Source: Anthoceros angustus (Eukaryota; Streptophyta; Anthocerotopsida; Anthocerotales; Anthocerotaceae). From it: DNA of 64,000 nt. The position numbers and the translations under genes are program-made. How positions within the stretch are numbered: position 1 is the stretch's first letter; the number at the start of each line of letters is the position of its first letter. The stretch covers positions 496,001-560,000 of the forward strand of contig MU008152.1 of the NCBI GenBank assembly GCA_010909165.1, in the 5' to 3' direction. This document shows positions 11,240 through 22,201 of the stretch, in pieces. Under the pieces are notes generated by a model that was not told the DNA's origin, ran no database searches, and saw only the letters and a program-made list of their open reading frames with translations.

Positions 11240-12073
11240 CTCGTCGTTGCAATTTCTGACCCAATAAAACTGGAACCGGACCCGGCTAGCTACCTCATGC
11301 CCCAGAATCTCCCCAACCTGAAAATGCACTCTTCCACTCCAAGCACAAGCCTTCCTCAAACCTAACCCGCAATCCGGAATCCCTTCAAATCCTGCACAAT
11401 CCACATCCCAGCTCCGCCTACAGGAGCACACACACCCTTCCGAGCCCAATCCTCGCTACCTGGTCTGAGCTCTGTCCAAGCTCCACCGCCGGGCGCAACA
11501 CCCACCACCCACCGCGTGCGCTCCCCACACACAGCCTCGTCAAGAACCAGCCAATCCGGGGCAGCAAAACCAATGCCAGGACCATACAGCCCACAACCGC
11601 GTCCCAGTCACACGAAACTGGGCGGTAAAAAATTCACGACCCAGCTCGCCGCTCTTGCGTTGGGATGTGGCGGGTGGCACGCAGACGTTCGGCGACTGCG
11701 GCCAGGCGAGGAAGCGAAATTTCCTGATCCAGTATCGTGTGTAGTAGACCCGTGCAGAGCCAAGCTGGTTAGAAAAGAGGTCTATCTTGATCCTCGGAAG
11801 CAGGCGAAGGTTTGAAGGTAAAGCAAGCAGAGAGAGGCCGGCTTAAACTTCCAGGAATAGGCTGACTTGCTTCAAATCTGCCAGCAGGCTTGAACACACG
11901 AGTCTCAAGACAGGCAGTGGCGCATGACGGGATGGATACTCCGAAGGTGACGATATTCCTGGGCCATGAACTGTCCTGGATAACGACTCTCAGGACAGAA
12001 CATGCCGCTTGGAAGTGCTCCTTTGTCTCTTTCGTTTCCTCCTCTCTTCCGGCAGAGGCACGTCGTAAAATCT
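11240..12073. other. Upstream region of the CH-LysM gene; no clear gene
   Basis: It contains the probable 5' UTR and promoter of the minus-strand gene. Long frames on both strands show no recognisable domain. An AG acceptor-like site (CATTTTCAG) lies upstream of the chosen start, so a non-coding first exon near 11.5-11.7 kb is possible but unproven. Confidence 0.4.
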
Positions 12074-12520
12074 GATCAAGAACAGGCAAAGGCAAAAGTG
12101 AAAGGAAAGGCATGCATGGTATGCACATATGTATATCAACCATGTCTGGATGCATATGCGGCCAGGATTGGCGGCTTGGCAGCCTGGCAACCGGGTATCC
12201 TATCAGGCTGTGCCACAGGATGTAGAACCGCCATAGCCACATAGTTCTGAGGAGCTGATAAGATCCCATCACCGTGCACACAGCCACACACTTGTCCCTG
12301 CGAGCCGCCGGAATTCCGATCTGGAAAGTTTGGAAACATGGGTCAGCAGGGCATGTCAGCTGCGCAGCTCATGCTGGGCACCCTCACATCGAGGCAAATG
12401 TGCTCATCTGCTTGAATCTGTCTCGGGCTCTGGAGAGCTACGACCTGGCGGGGCTTGGCCAACACCTCCACTTGGTGGGCTGTCGTGCCCGATTCCTCCT
12501 CCACCATGACACCGTCTCAC

Positions 12521-12776
12521 CTGTGGGGAGTTGTCTGTCTCAGAAGCTGCTGCAAGATGGGAATGTTAAACCTGCCCATCGAGGCTTGGCATCTGCGTTG
12601 TGCATCGAATGCCGCTGGCACAAGGAAGACTGTGAGAGCTCCAGCTCGAGCTGCTGCACTGCTTGCTCGCACCAAGGCCTTCATGCACCGATGCCGTTGC
12701 GTCTCCTCGAGTCTCATCAAAGGCAGAAGGTCGTTGGGTATGGGCGCCACATAATCGCTTTCAAACGCCCAGATAT
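12521..12776 (-). CDS. Possible minus-strand coding exon, unrecognised (copy 1)
   Basis: Between an acceptor-like ATCAG (12777-12778) and a good donor CACAG|GTGAGA (12520-12519) lies a frame with regular codon use (DIWAFESDYVAPIPNDLL ... ILQQLLRQTTPHR), rich in Leu/Arg/Ala and probably helical. No start or partner exon was identified and I do not recognise the family. It is copied in the adjacent duplicate at 13699-13954. It may be a gene fragment. Confidence 0.35.
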
Positions 12777-13698
12777 CTGATCAGATTGGCAGATCCAGCA
12801 CGGACAAGACTGCCAGGCTTTCATGCACGGCACGTTGCAAAGTCTGTTATTCACGCCACAGGCCAATAACTCCTCGGAAAAACTGGAGTCTCCGAGTTCG
12901 GCAGTGGAGCGCTTAGTCGTGCGCCAGTTCGGCTGTGCGGTGGCAGGATGACTTCCGCAGCTCGACCAGATCTCCGCGGCCCCATTTCGGTGCTCACCAG
13001 GGGAGCTCTGGTGAAGGAAGGATGTGAAACCATGGTAGATTTTGTGGGCGGTAGAGCTGGGATTGGTTCCCGAAAGAGGTGACGAAGCCGAGCTGCAGAT
13101 GCTGTGGTCGTACATTTGTTGAGTGCTTGCTGTGGGAAGCCTTGCGGGAGGCCTTGGGGATTTTGTGGCTAGGGTTGGTGGAGGAGATGGGGATGTCAGA
13201 GGCACAGGTGAAGGCGGAGTCTTCTCTGTTGGAAATGTCCGAGGAGCTGGAGATCAAGAACAGGCAAAGGCAAAAGTGAAAGGAAAGGCATGCATGGTAT
13301 GCACATATGTATATCAACCATGTCTGGATGCATATGCGGCCAGGATTGGCGGCTTGGCAGCCTGGCAACCGGGTATCCTATCAGGCTGTGCCACAGGATG
13401 TAGAACCGCCATAGCCACATAGTTCTGAGGAGCTGATAAGATCCCATCACCGTGCACACAGCCACACACTTGTCCCTGCGAGCCGCCGGAATTCCGATCT
13501 GGAAAGTTTGGAAACATGGGTCAGCAGGGCATGTCAGCTGCGCAGCTCATGCTGGGCACCCTCACATCGAGGCAAATGTGCTCATCTGCTTGAATCTGTC
13601 TCGGGCTCTGGAGAGCTACGACCTGGCGGGGCTTGGCCAACACCTCCACTTGGTGGGCTGTCGTGCCCGATTCCTCCTCCACCATGACACCGTCTCAC

Positions 13699-13954
13699 CT
13701 GTGGGGAGTTGTCTGTCTCAGAAGCTGCTGCAAGATGGGAATGTTAAACCTGCCCATCGAGGCTTGGCATCTGCGTTGTGCATCGAATGCCGCTGGCACA
13801 AGGAAGACTGTGAGAGCTCCAGCTCGAGCTGCTGCACTGCTTGCTCGCACCAAGGCCTTCATGCACCGATGCCGTTGCGTCTCCTCGAGTCTCATCAAAG
13901 GCAGAAGGTCGTTGGGTATGGGCGCCACATAATCGCTTTCAAACGCCCAGATAT
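13699..13954 (-). CDS. Possible minus-strand coding exon, unrecognised (copy 2)
   Basis: Second copy of the exon-like frame at 12521-12776, 1178 bp away, with the same splice-like borders and the same reading. Both copies keeping the frame is expected from a recent duplication and is not independent support. Confidence 0.35.
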
Positions 13955-14366
13955 CTGATCAGATTGGCAGATCCAGCACGGACAAGACTGCCAGGCTTTC
14001 ATGCACGGCACGTTGCAAAGTCTGTTATTCACGCCACAGGCCAATAACTCCTCGGAAAAAACTGGAGTCTCCGAGTTCGGCAGTGGAGCGCTTAGTCGTG
14101 CGCCAGTTCGGCTGTGCGGTGGCAGGATGACTTCCGCAGCTCGACCAGATCTCCGCGGCCCCATTTCGGTGCTCACCAGGGGGAGCTCTGGTGAAGGAAG
14201 GATGTGAAACCATGGTAGATTTTGTGGGCGGTAGAGCTGGGATTGGTTCCCGAAAGAGGTGACGAAGCCGAGCTGCAGATGCTGTGGTCGTACATTTGTT
14301 GAGTGCTTGCTGTGGGAAGCCTTGCGGGAGGCCTTGGGGGATTTGTGGCTAGGGTTGGTGGAGGAG

Positions 14367-16937
14367 ATGGGGATGTCAGAGGCACAGGTGAAGGCGGAGT
14401 CTTCTCTGTTGGAAATGTCCGAGGAGCTGGAGAGGAAGAAGAGGGACAATGAGGCAGAAATGAAGAGCATATCAGAGCAAGTGGAGTTGCTAGCACAAGC
14501 TCACCGAGTGGTGATGATGGAGAAGGACAGGCGAGCTCAAGCCCATGAGACCTTTGCGGAACAGCTGCTGCAGCGTATGCTGGAGAAGAAGCGAGAGAAC
14601 GAGGAGCTGACGAACTGTCAGCAACGCATAGCCCAGGCTCATCAGTGTGTGTCCAGCCTGCTAGCGACCTTGACCACTTCTGGTGAGTTGCATGATTCTT
14701 GATTGCCATGCTTGGATGAACCAAAGCTGTCTGGTCGAAGTGCAGGAATGATTTCACGCCCGAACGCTGACTGCAGGAACCACATCCATCACATCCTCCC
14801 AGGGGACAGGAGCCCTTCCCGAAGGCCATGGCAGATTTGATTCGGATCACAGTGCATTGTCCCGATGTGCACCTCCTGTGCTTGCAGGAAGCCTGCTAGA
14901 GCACGGGACTTGGGAGGGTTTTGGGGCCTCTGTGAAGACTGAAAACGTGGAGAATGATGAACCGTATGACATGATCTTGCCTATATCTGTCGGGAACTGG
15001 CCTTCTGGATTTCACTTCAAGTCTGAGCCTGTAAGTTTCGAAGAATGGAGGTCGTCCAGGCGGGATACTGGTCATTCTGGATCTGAAGGTGGCAAGAGGC
15101 GAAAGTTTGGCACCACCTCTGCCACCGTGGAACCAATCCCGCAGCCTATAGTCCTCAGCTCCGATGGCTCGTCGGATGAGGAGTATCCTGTTTCCGATGC
15201 TAAACCATTGTCCTGCCATAAACCCGACTTGAGAACCGCTTCTGACAGTGCCTGGAAATCCAAGCCTGAAACAATGGTTCATCTTGTGGAGTGTGGTGCG
15301 GTTGAAGAAGCAGATAGTAGCTTGACGCAAGTCTTGACACCCATGGCGAGCAGGACTATGACGACGGGACCTGACGATTCGATGTCCAACACCACCACAA
15401 TTCCCCTCGAAGAAGGCGTCTCTCCTGTTGCAGTTCCTATTACTCCAGAATCAGGGGAGGTCCGAAGGAGAGCTGATGGCCCATCACCTTCTGGTGTTCC
15501 AGTAAGAGATGCCGGTGCTTGCACAGTAGCGGATTCATTTCCTAAGGTGCGAAAGTGTTTGATTATGGTGTACATTTCCTCATCAAGTTTGTCGTCTGAG
15601 GCAATGAAATGATCGTCTATGCTGGCAGGTGGCTGCAAATGCACCTGAGAGTCTGGTTAACCAAACCGTGGCAACAGGAGTTGCTGCAAGCTCACAGGCA
15701 CCAGATCCAGCCCTGCCTGTGAAACGGGGACGAGGTCGGCCAAGGAAGTATCCATTGAAGGTTGATGCAGCAAAGGCCAGTTGTGGTGCAGTCTCGACGA
15801 CTGTCTCTCCAGTTCCTATGCCTGGGGCTCCACAATCTGTGATACCGTTGCCTGAGGTGAGAGAGTACATGCCGATGCAGTGATGTTGTGCATCCTGCTG
15901 GGTATGTCTGAAGATCACCAGATTGTGGAATATTAACTTATTTGTTGTTGGTGGTTCCTCAGAAGGTCGCTTCAGATATGGTTCAAGGAAAGGAGGCAAC
16001 AGGAAACGGAAGCGTACAACCAGCAGCCCTGCCTATCAAACGGGGACGAGGGCGTCCGAGGAAGTACCCACTACTGGTAGATGTAGCGAAGGCTAGCTAT
16101 GATGCAGCAAAGGCTAGCTATGAAGCAGCCATGAAGAAGCAGAACCAGCAAGTGCCAGGAGTTTCAGTGGACAACATTGGGCAGATGGAAGCTCTACGGC
16201 TCACGAACTACATAAGGAGAAAAACAATGTCTCTGCCTGCCCTTGCAGCGAAGGTAACAAAGGCTGTTCGAGAGAGGATGAAAAGTATCAAATTAGAAGT
16301 GGATGCCAAGGGCACCCCTCCCATCCTAATCCAGTGCACTTCACCATCGGATTTCAACCTCAGCTCTTGGCACGATGCAGACAGTCTGGAAAATGATGGG
16401 TTCCAAGAGATCTTTACCATGTACTCATCTGAGTTCAGCAAGAGGCTGGAGCAGAGGGTCAAGTTGTTCTCACAGCACCCATCATGGCAAGCACGGTATG
16501 CTAAGGTTGCCAATCCTGACTTTACTGTAGAGACCAGAAGCCTGCTATCGGCATTTGCTGAAGAAGGCTTTTCTGCCCACCAAGGCCTGAGAACGGAGCT
16601 GAAGAGCAGCATGGAGAACTACATCCGGGCATTCAAGGAAGCACTGCAGGCTTGCAAGGTGCACGTTGCCAAGGAGCTGGTTGATGCCTGGGAGCTTCGA
16701 TACTGGAGACACCAACTCCCAGCAGAGGCCTATTACAAAGACGTGGACACTGCTGCTGTGCTGGAAGCATATACAGCGCTGATGGCTGCTGGGCTGCAGT
16801 CTGAAGCAGCAGCAGTGAAGCAGCTTGTGGACGTGGTTCGAGTCAGTGCTGGAGCAGGGAGTGACAGGGCTCTGAAGGGAACAGCTCTCGTGGGCAAGTC
16901 CATCAAGTTCCTGCTAAGAGACAGCATGACTTGGTAA
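14367..16937 (+). CDS. AT-hook / coiled-coil nuclear protein (4 exons, about 725 aa)
   Basis: Exons 14367-14682, 14888-15546, 15629-15856 and 15963-16937 join in phase (donors G|GTGAGT, AAG|GTGCGA, GAG|GTGAGA; acceptors CTTGCAG, GGCAG, CCTCAG). The start is uncertain: the frame is open upstream to ATG 14259, but MGMSEAQ at 14367 precedes the coiled coil best. Exon 1: heptad-rich helix (SEELERKKRDNEAEMKS ... LLQRMLEKKRENEEL). Exon 2: acidic/Ser region with PIVLSSDGSSDEE, a SUMO-interacting-like motif. Exons 3 and 4 each carry an AT-hook (KRGRGRPRKYPL), which binds AT-rich minor groove (family knowledge). The C-terminal 270 residues (RLTNYIRRKTMSLPALAAKV ... KSIKFLLRDSMTW) look like a folded helical domain I do not recognise. 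Probably a chromatin or transcription factor (inference). Confidence 0.8.
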
Positions 16938-17900
16938 CTCCACTTCCTCCTTCTCTCGCAATGCATGCACATCTCCCATGTGCATTTCTGATCTTCCTGG
17001 TCTTTCTTTTATGGGGTACTGATGCCAGTGGGCTTGCAGGTGCGAAGGGGATGTGATCCATTACAGTCATTGTGATCGCCACCATGTCGTATTGCTGAGT
17101 AATGACCAGCTTCAAAGCCTCAGTCTCTCTTCAACCGAGGTTTCTGTACAGTGAACTGACGTCGCAGAGAGCACGAAGTAGTTCATTTTTGATGACTTAG
17201 AGTTCTATCCGACCTAACTGCCAGCAATGTTACGTCGGAGAACGGACGAATAGTTGATTTTTGACGAGTTAGTTCGTTAGCTCTATCGGACCTAACTGGA
17301 TTTTTTGATGAGTTAGTTCGTTAGCTCTATCGGACCTAACTGCTATTGAGTTATGTACGGGCATTGTAATCAGATAAAAGTAGCAAGACTGTTGATCAAC
17401 ACCAGTAGAACAGTACGTCGATGCTTTGTCAAACTGAACTTATGGCCCGTTGCCCGTTTTGAGTAGGCCCCCGTGTGGCACTTTGGTTTGGTGGCTGCTT
17501 TGGCTGCTTTACCGACAAAGAAAGGTTACTCGGGACATAATGAGCCCTGTGCCTCGATAGGCAAAGGACCCAAGTATGGAATCCATAGTTGGTGCCTCGA
17601 TAGGCAAAGGACCCAAGTATGGAATCCATAGTTGGTGCCTCGATAGGCAAAGGACCCAAGTATGGAACGTTAACCCAAGTATGGATTCTGAATTTTGCCA
17701 GTTTACTGGTCAACGAAGTCAACCCATGGCTTCCGATCAGATACCGGGACAGAAGACAATTCAAGAAACAAAGGCCGCGGGTGAGTGAGATAAACGTTCT
17801 GGCAGAACGTTTAAGCTCAAGGTTTTCTTGGCTCCCCACACAACACACACAACACTACACTTCAAAAGTACTCATCTTTCACAAAGATGTACAGGGTTCA
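16938..17900. other. 3' flank of the AT-hook gene with two minisatellites
   Basis: No further gene is visible. At 17190-17345 a roughly 52-bp unit (GAGTTAGTTCGTTAGCTCTA then TCGGACCTAACTG) recurs two to three times. At 17547-17690 a 43-bp unit (GTGCCTCGATAGGCAAAGGA onward) recurs three times. The first may lie in the 3' UTR. Confidence 0.6.
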
Positions 17901-17904
17901 GCTT

Positions 17905-18850
17905 TCTAAAGACTGATAACACCACAAAAAGTCTCCGAATTGCAAAGAATTGAATCACTTCTAGCAAGGGAGCTTTCCCCAAAAATCATATGCTGATTCG
18001 AGCACTGAACAGACTCTGTCGCCTCCTTCTTCAAGGGTGTCATCAGCAGGGGGACGATGATTCCAGCACTGAGCAGACTCTGTCGCCTCCTTCTTCAAGG
18101 GTGTCAACGCCCTGCTGATGTTTACTGCTGAAGGCCCTCTCCCCGCCCAGCCCCTACACACTCTCCTGGATTTCCTGTCACTCGATCCCCCTCCTGGCCG
18201 CTCTATGTCCCTCCCCCACATCCGACAGGCCGTCCCCTCCTCACCACCCCCAGTATCCTCTTGCCAGCTTCACTCCCTGCAGTCACGTTTGTTCCCTCCT
18301 CTTCTAGAGTAATCTTTCCGAGACTGCCCTTGACCACCTTTGTCCAGCACAACTTCACCTCCAACACCTTCCTGGGGATGGCAACTTGGCAAGCATGGGG
18401 AGGTCCTGATCTACATGCACGACTACGGGGCTAAGCTCTCCTGCACCTGTAGAAAAAGTCCTGACTGGCCTGCTCACCCGAGAATTCACGCTCCACATGG
18501 TCGCTTCTACTCTGAAGTCAGTGGTCGAGCTCTGTTGCAGAGCTTCAGGATTCGCTTGATAGCATAAGAGCAGCTGCAACCTCTGTATATTTCGATTGTG
18601 GAGTAAACGTAAACTCTTACTACAAAAATCAAAATGAAATATCATTTTTTTACTTCCGGCGAGCTGATCTCCCCAAGTAGAACATGATCCTTGAGAGCTC
18701 CAACAGTCTGGAGTCTCCCATGAGACCTGCATGCAACACCACAATCTGGTTTCAGTGCATGACATGCTGCGCATTGCTTGCACCTCAGGAGAAAAGTACA
18801 TGAACACTCTGAAATTTGTGAATCCTTGGAACGGAATCTACTCACCGGGA
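17905..18850. repeat. Left arm of a long inverted repeat (right arm about 25930-26760)
   Basis: The sequence from CTGATAACACC...GAATTGAATCAC through TCTGTCGCCTCC, GGATTTC, CCAGTATCCTC and AACCTCTGTATATTTCG reappears in reverse complement at about 25930-26760 at moderate divergence. The arms contain the 3' exons and 3' flanks of the outward-ending GLDPR genes, so they probably arose by inverted duplication of the gene rather than as transposon termini. Within the arm a 65-bp unit (GACTCTGTCGCCTCC...) is tandemly doubled at 17996-18120. Confidence 0.7.
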
Positions 18851-19774
18851 GACGCAGCGTTGCACGCAGGTTCCGGACGAGACTCCGGAGGCTGTACATG
18901 TATCCTGCTTGCCAGGGGCTCAATATCCTCAAACCTGGAGTCTCTGGACTGTGGTAGGGCCAAGCAAGCGGATTCCCGGCCACAAAATACATCCACCTCC
19001 ATTTCTTCATTCAAGATTACCTGTCCAGCTTGCGTCCTCTCCTCGCACACTGGAGCCGAGCCAGGCTCATGATCTCTCTCTTCCAGATCCGGAGCAGTCT
19101 GTGAATTCACATTTGTGCCACTTCCCTCCGCCATGCCCTCTGCACACACCTTTTTGTGGAGGTTCCTCATCGTCGATCCCATGTGGATCTGGGGCTGAAA
19201 TCCAGACCCGGGCTCGTCCGCGCGCTCTTCCTCCTGGCCCGCACTGACGAGCATGCCCTGAGGCCAGATCTCATGTTCCCGGGGCTCCCCGAGCCCCGCC
19301 TGCACCTCCTCCACCTCCTCCACGCGATTTTCAGCTGCCTTCCGCTCTACATCGGGAGAATTCAGGGCTGCCTCTCCTTCTCCTTGCCTGGAAGCTTCCG
19401 TTTTCACATTGTACGTTCTTCCTCTGCCTCTGAACTGTGCCACGAAGGCGAATGTGGCCCAGTCTACTTGCAGACCTCTGGCCGTGGCGATGGCACCTCT
19501 CGCAAAGGACGCGCTCACGATACTCCAGCCTTCTCTGCCAGGATATACCTTGTTGCTCAGGCTTTTCAGGAATGTGCGCCCTATCGTGCGAGCCTTTTTG
19601 AGGTTGATACCTGCCTTGCAGGAGCCGAACTCCTCCACCAAATCCTGCCAAGGCACAATTCGCTCAGAGTAGCGGCTTCTTGGATCCAGGCCTCTGTCGT
19701 TCAGGCCGATGCTGCAGAAGTAGGCCCTGTCAAGCGCGAGCCGCTTCCTTCTGGCGTCTTCTCCAACCATGGCG

Positions 19775-19816
<42 letters not shown>

Positions 19817-19923
19817 TCCTGCGCTTGCTGCTGCATTGGTCGCTCCATGTCACGCCCCGCTCGAGTCAGGTCTTCCCAGCCCAGCCGCCTGCTTTTCGGA
19901 AGGGAAGGGAAGCGGCTGGACAC
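18650..19923 (-). CDS. GLDPR-family Gln-rich protein, copy A1 (2 exons, about 384 aa)
   Basis: The most intact minus-strand member. Exon 1 19923-18846 and exon 2 18726-18650 join at phase 1 (CCCG|GTGAG; TGCAG|GTCTC). Residues 31-50 are Gln-rich, from a CAG run at about 19775-19815. Residues 66-166 form the conserved block: FCSIGLNDRGLDPR, QDLVEEF, FLKSLSNKVYP, FARGAIATARGLQVDWA, FAFVAQF. A low-complexity acidic tail follows (EEMEVDVFCGRESACLAL). The 77-nt last exon encodes GDSRLLELSRIMFYLG and ends SARRK. I do not recognise the family and assign no function; the length, conserved spacing and kept splice sites argue for a real protein. It lies head-to-head with B1, 554 bp away. Confidence 0.6.
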
Positions 19924-20477
19924 GGAAGTTCACGATCCCCAATTCCCGCCCAATTGAGTTAACGGGGTTCCCGACGACGGAAACCCTGCATTTGTCCTTT
20001 GGTTTCCTGCATTGTCATTTCATGAGTTGGACGGGTTGCGGCTGAAGCGGGTCGTGAAGTTAGACGGGTCTCGACTGTCCAGCGTGTGAACAGGGCTTCA
20101 TTTGACCCCGTCCCCAGCTCCGTCGCTCGGTCTCGGTCCCGTCCCCGATTGTGTAGAAAGAACGGTTCAGCGTGGTTACGACTCGTGAACTCGCTGGACA
20201 CGCGTCAATTAATGAGAGGATAATGCGTTGTGAGCGGGGTAATCGGTTAGTAAAGCCAGCTTCTCATGGAAACGAGGTCAAGTGTTCGAATCCCGTTTCT
20301 AGGTTCTGCAAAGGATAATGCCAGGGTTTCCGTACGTCTGGAGGCTGTTAACTCAGAACTGGGCGGGGATAGCGAACTTCAGTTGTCCAACCTGCCGCCT
20401 CCCTTCCCTATTGGCGCCAACTGAACGCAGGCGGCTTGGGGTTGGAAGACCTGACCTGAGCGGGACCGGGCGTAGGC
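19924..20477. promoter_or_regulatory. Shared divergent promoter region of the A1/B1 gene pair
   Basis: The 554-bp gap between two outward start codons should contain promoters for both genes (inference from layout). It contains GGGCTTCATTTGACCCCGTC, a GTCGCTCGGTCTCGGTCCCG tract and a tRNA-like block at about 20241-20312. The same gap recurs with small differences at about 23860-24474 between A3 and B2, so it duplicated as part of the unit. I cannot define a TATA box with confidence. Confidence 0.45.
20241..20312 (+). other. tRNA-like sequence (degenerate, Met-like)
   Basis: GTAATCGGTTAG resembles a D-arm, CTCATGG an anticodon loop with CAT, and GTTCGAATCCCG a T-loop/B-box, spaced as in tRNA. 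The acceptor and T stems do not pair fully, so this is not a convincing functional tRNA; it could be a pseudogene or a SINE head. It is repeated at about 24226-24296. Confidence 0.4.
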
Positions 20478-21285
20478 ATGGCGCGAGCAATGCAGCAGCA
20501 GCAGCAGCAGCAGCAGGCGATGGCGATGGCGATGGAGATGGAGATGGAGATGGAGATGGAGATGGAGATGGAGATGGCGGTGGCTGGAGGTGGCGCCAGG
20601 AGGAGGGGTCCTGTGCTCGAAAGGGCCCACTTCTGCAGCATGGGCCTCAGCGACCAGGGCCTTGATCCAAGAAACCTCCATCGCGGGGATGGAATTGTTA
20701 GCCACCAGGACTTGGCGGACGAGTTCAAGTGGGAGGGCAAGGGTCCCATCCACCTCACACGGGCTCTCACAATAGAGGTCCCATTTCTGAAAACCCTGAT
20801 ACACAAAGTATATCCTCACAGAGGAGTGAATTGGAGCCAGGGGAGCATCGCCTTTGCCAGAGGCGCCATAGCCACGCGCAGAGGTTTCCAAGTGGACTGG
20901 GCAAGCTTGCCTTCGAGGCCCAGTTCATAGGCAGATCGGCCCAGAAGAGGAGACATGTCTACTCTGTGAGGACAGCTGCTTCTGCCTCTGCTCCCAGGCC
21001 AGGAGAAGGAGAGGTCGCCCGTAATGCTCCCGATGTGGCGCGGGAGGCGACTTTGAGGAGAATCGCGCGATGGAGGTGGAGCATGAGCCGGCCTCAGGGC
21101 ATGCTTGTCTGTGCGGGCCAGGAGGAAGCGCGCGGACGAGCCTGGGTCTGGATCTTACTCCCAGATGTACATGGGACTGAGCCACATCCAAGAGAGGATG
21201 AATAGGCTCTACAGCAATGTCCTCGCAAAGTGGCCAAATCCTAACCGGATGCTTACGCAGATGAGTACAGAGGGCAAGAATTCAC
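20478..21285 (+). pseudogene. GLDPR-family copy B1, frameshifted and cut off
   Basis: It begins MARAMQQQ, followed by a (Met-Glu)n stretch from GGAGAT repeats, then the conserved block (FCSMGLSDQGLDPR, QDLADEF, FLKTLIHKVYP, FARGAIATRRG, VDWAS). A missing T relative to B2 (CAAGCTTGCC versus CAAGCTTTGCC near 20905) breaks the frame after about 145 codons. Homology to B2 continues to GGGCAAGAATTCAC at 21278-21285, where the sequence switches to 3'-arm sequence like 18480-18545. It cannot encode the full protein as given. Confidence 0.75.
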
Positions 21286-21348
21286 GCTCCACATGGTCGC
21301 TTCTACTCTGAAGTCAGTGGTCGAGCTCTGTTGCAGAGCTTCAGGATT

Positions 21349-22201
21349 CCCACGAGAGCGACGGCACCTGCTATGACTGGAATCCAAAGTCGTCTTCTCG
21401 AGACCTGGTTCTGTGGGCATGAAGTTAGAAATATGGACTGCTGCAAAGGGTGCACATCATTTGAGAATGTGTAGCGGAAGCATCACATCTCAACAACAAT
21501 AGTGAACTTTTCTTACCGTCGGTGTATCAGCTTCCTGTCCTTTATCACTGGCCTTGGGCTGGGCCTTTCCTGTGTCACTGGCCTTGGGCTTGGCTACAGT
21601 AGCAGCTCCTTCATGGGTGCAGTTCCCGGCCTCTTCTCGATAGGTCTAGGCTGGGAAGGAGGAGACATCTTTGCCGGGACATCTGCACTCCGTTTGTCAT
21701 TGACAACTGAAGAACTTGTCTTTGCTGGAACCAGAGTCTGGCTTCCATTTGGATTTGGTTGAGACGGCACAACAGTCTTCCTTGGACCATCTCCAGCTTT
21801 CTTGTCATCAGGGTGTGACTTGCCTGTAGCAACAGGTCCCTTGGCCGGAGCAGGTCTCTTATCCCCTGGACTCACAGGTGCGGTTGAGACAACCACTTTT
21901 TCAGGTGCACCAGATTGGGGAGCTGCAGGTGCTGTTCTCAAAGGCGGAGAAGATCCACCCTTCTCAGCTGTTATCGACTGCATAGGTGCAGCAGGTGTTG
22001 CCCTGGACGTTGTACCCACCATGCTCTGTTCCCGGGTAACAGGCTGGACAACGGGAGTTGTTGCTCTGCTTTTGGCATCTGTCAGCCTATTCTCTGCTGC
22101 AGGTTGCTGTGAGGGAGGAGGCACCACGCTCGGTAACAGGTCTCCACCTGTAGCCTTGTCGGAAGCATTAGGAGCTACCGTCAGAGAAACATCTGCACCT
22201 G
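21349..22201 (-). pseudogene. Captured fragment of the CH-LysM gene (parts of exons 8-9 and intron 8)
   Basis: It matches 7692-8550 almost exactly, including the intron between exons 8 and 9, so it was copied as DNA and not from mRNA. It reads in one long frame across the site where the parent gene has a 2-nt difference (CCCGGGTAAC here versus CCTGCAAC near 8380). It has CTCCTTCATGGG where the parent has CTCCCTTCGTAGG. Borders fall at short homologies: GATTC on one side and GCACCTG on the other, both also found in the surrounding GLDPR sequence. It lacks the CH, TM start and LysM parts and cannot act alone. Confidence 0.9.

Larger units (their letters stand above)
12074..14431 (+). repeat. 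1.18-kb tandem duplication (12074-13251 and 13252-14431)
   Basis: Two copies 1178 bp apart begin at GATCAAGAACAGGC and end in GAGGAGCTGGA. They are almost identical; the differences I see are mostly run-length changes such as GGAAAAACTGG versus GGAAAAAACTGG and CCAGGGAG versus CCAGGGGGAG. The right copy runs into exon 1 of the AT-hook gene. The left copy carries a truncated duplicate of that exon (13079-13251), cut inside the coiled coil. Confidence 0.9.

Noticed and set aside
12274-12780. 168-codon plus-strand frame, repeated at 13452-13958
   Set aside because: Duplicated only because the DNA is duplicated; Cys/His/Ser-rich nonsense composition, and the opposite strand reads better.
14173-14850. 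225-codon minus-strand frame over exon 1 of the AT-hook gene
   Set aside because: Pro/Ser-rich antisense of a coiled-coil exon; no support.
19156-19962. 268-codon plus-strand frame
   Set aside because: Antisense shadow of GLDPR gene A1; its poly-Leu/poly-Cys tract is the reverse of the CAG repeat, and it has no domain or supporting splice sites.
20241-20312. Functional tRNA-Met gene
   Set aside because: Acceptor and T stems do not pair properly; kept only as a tRNA-like sequence.
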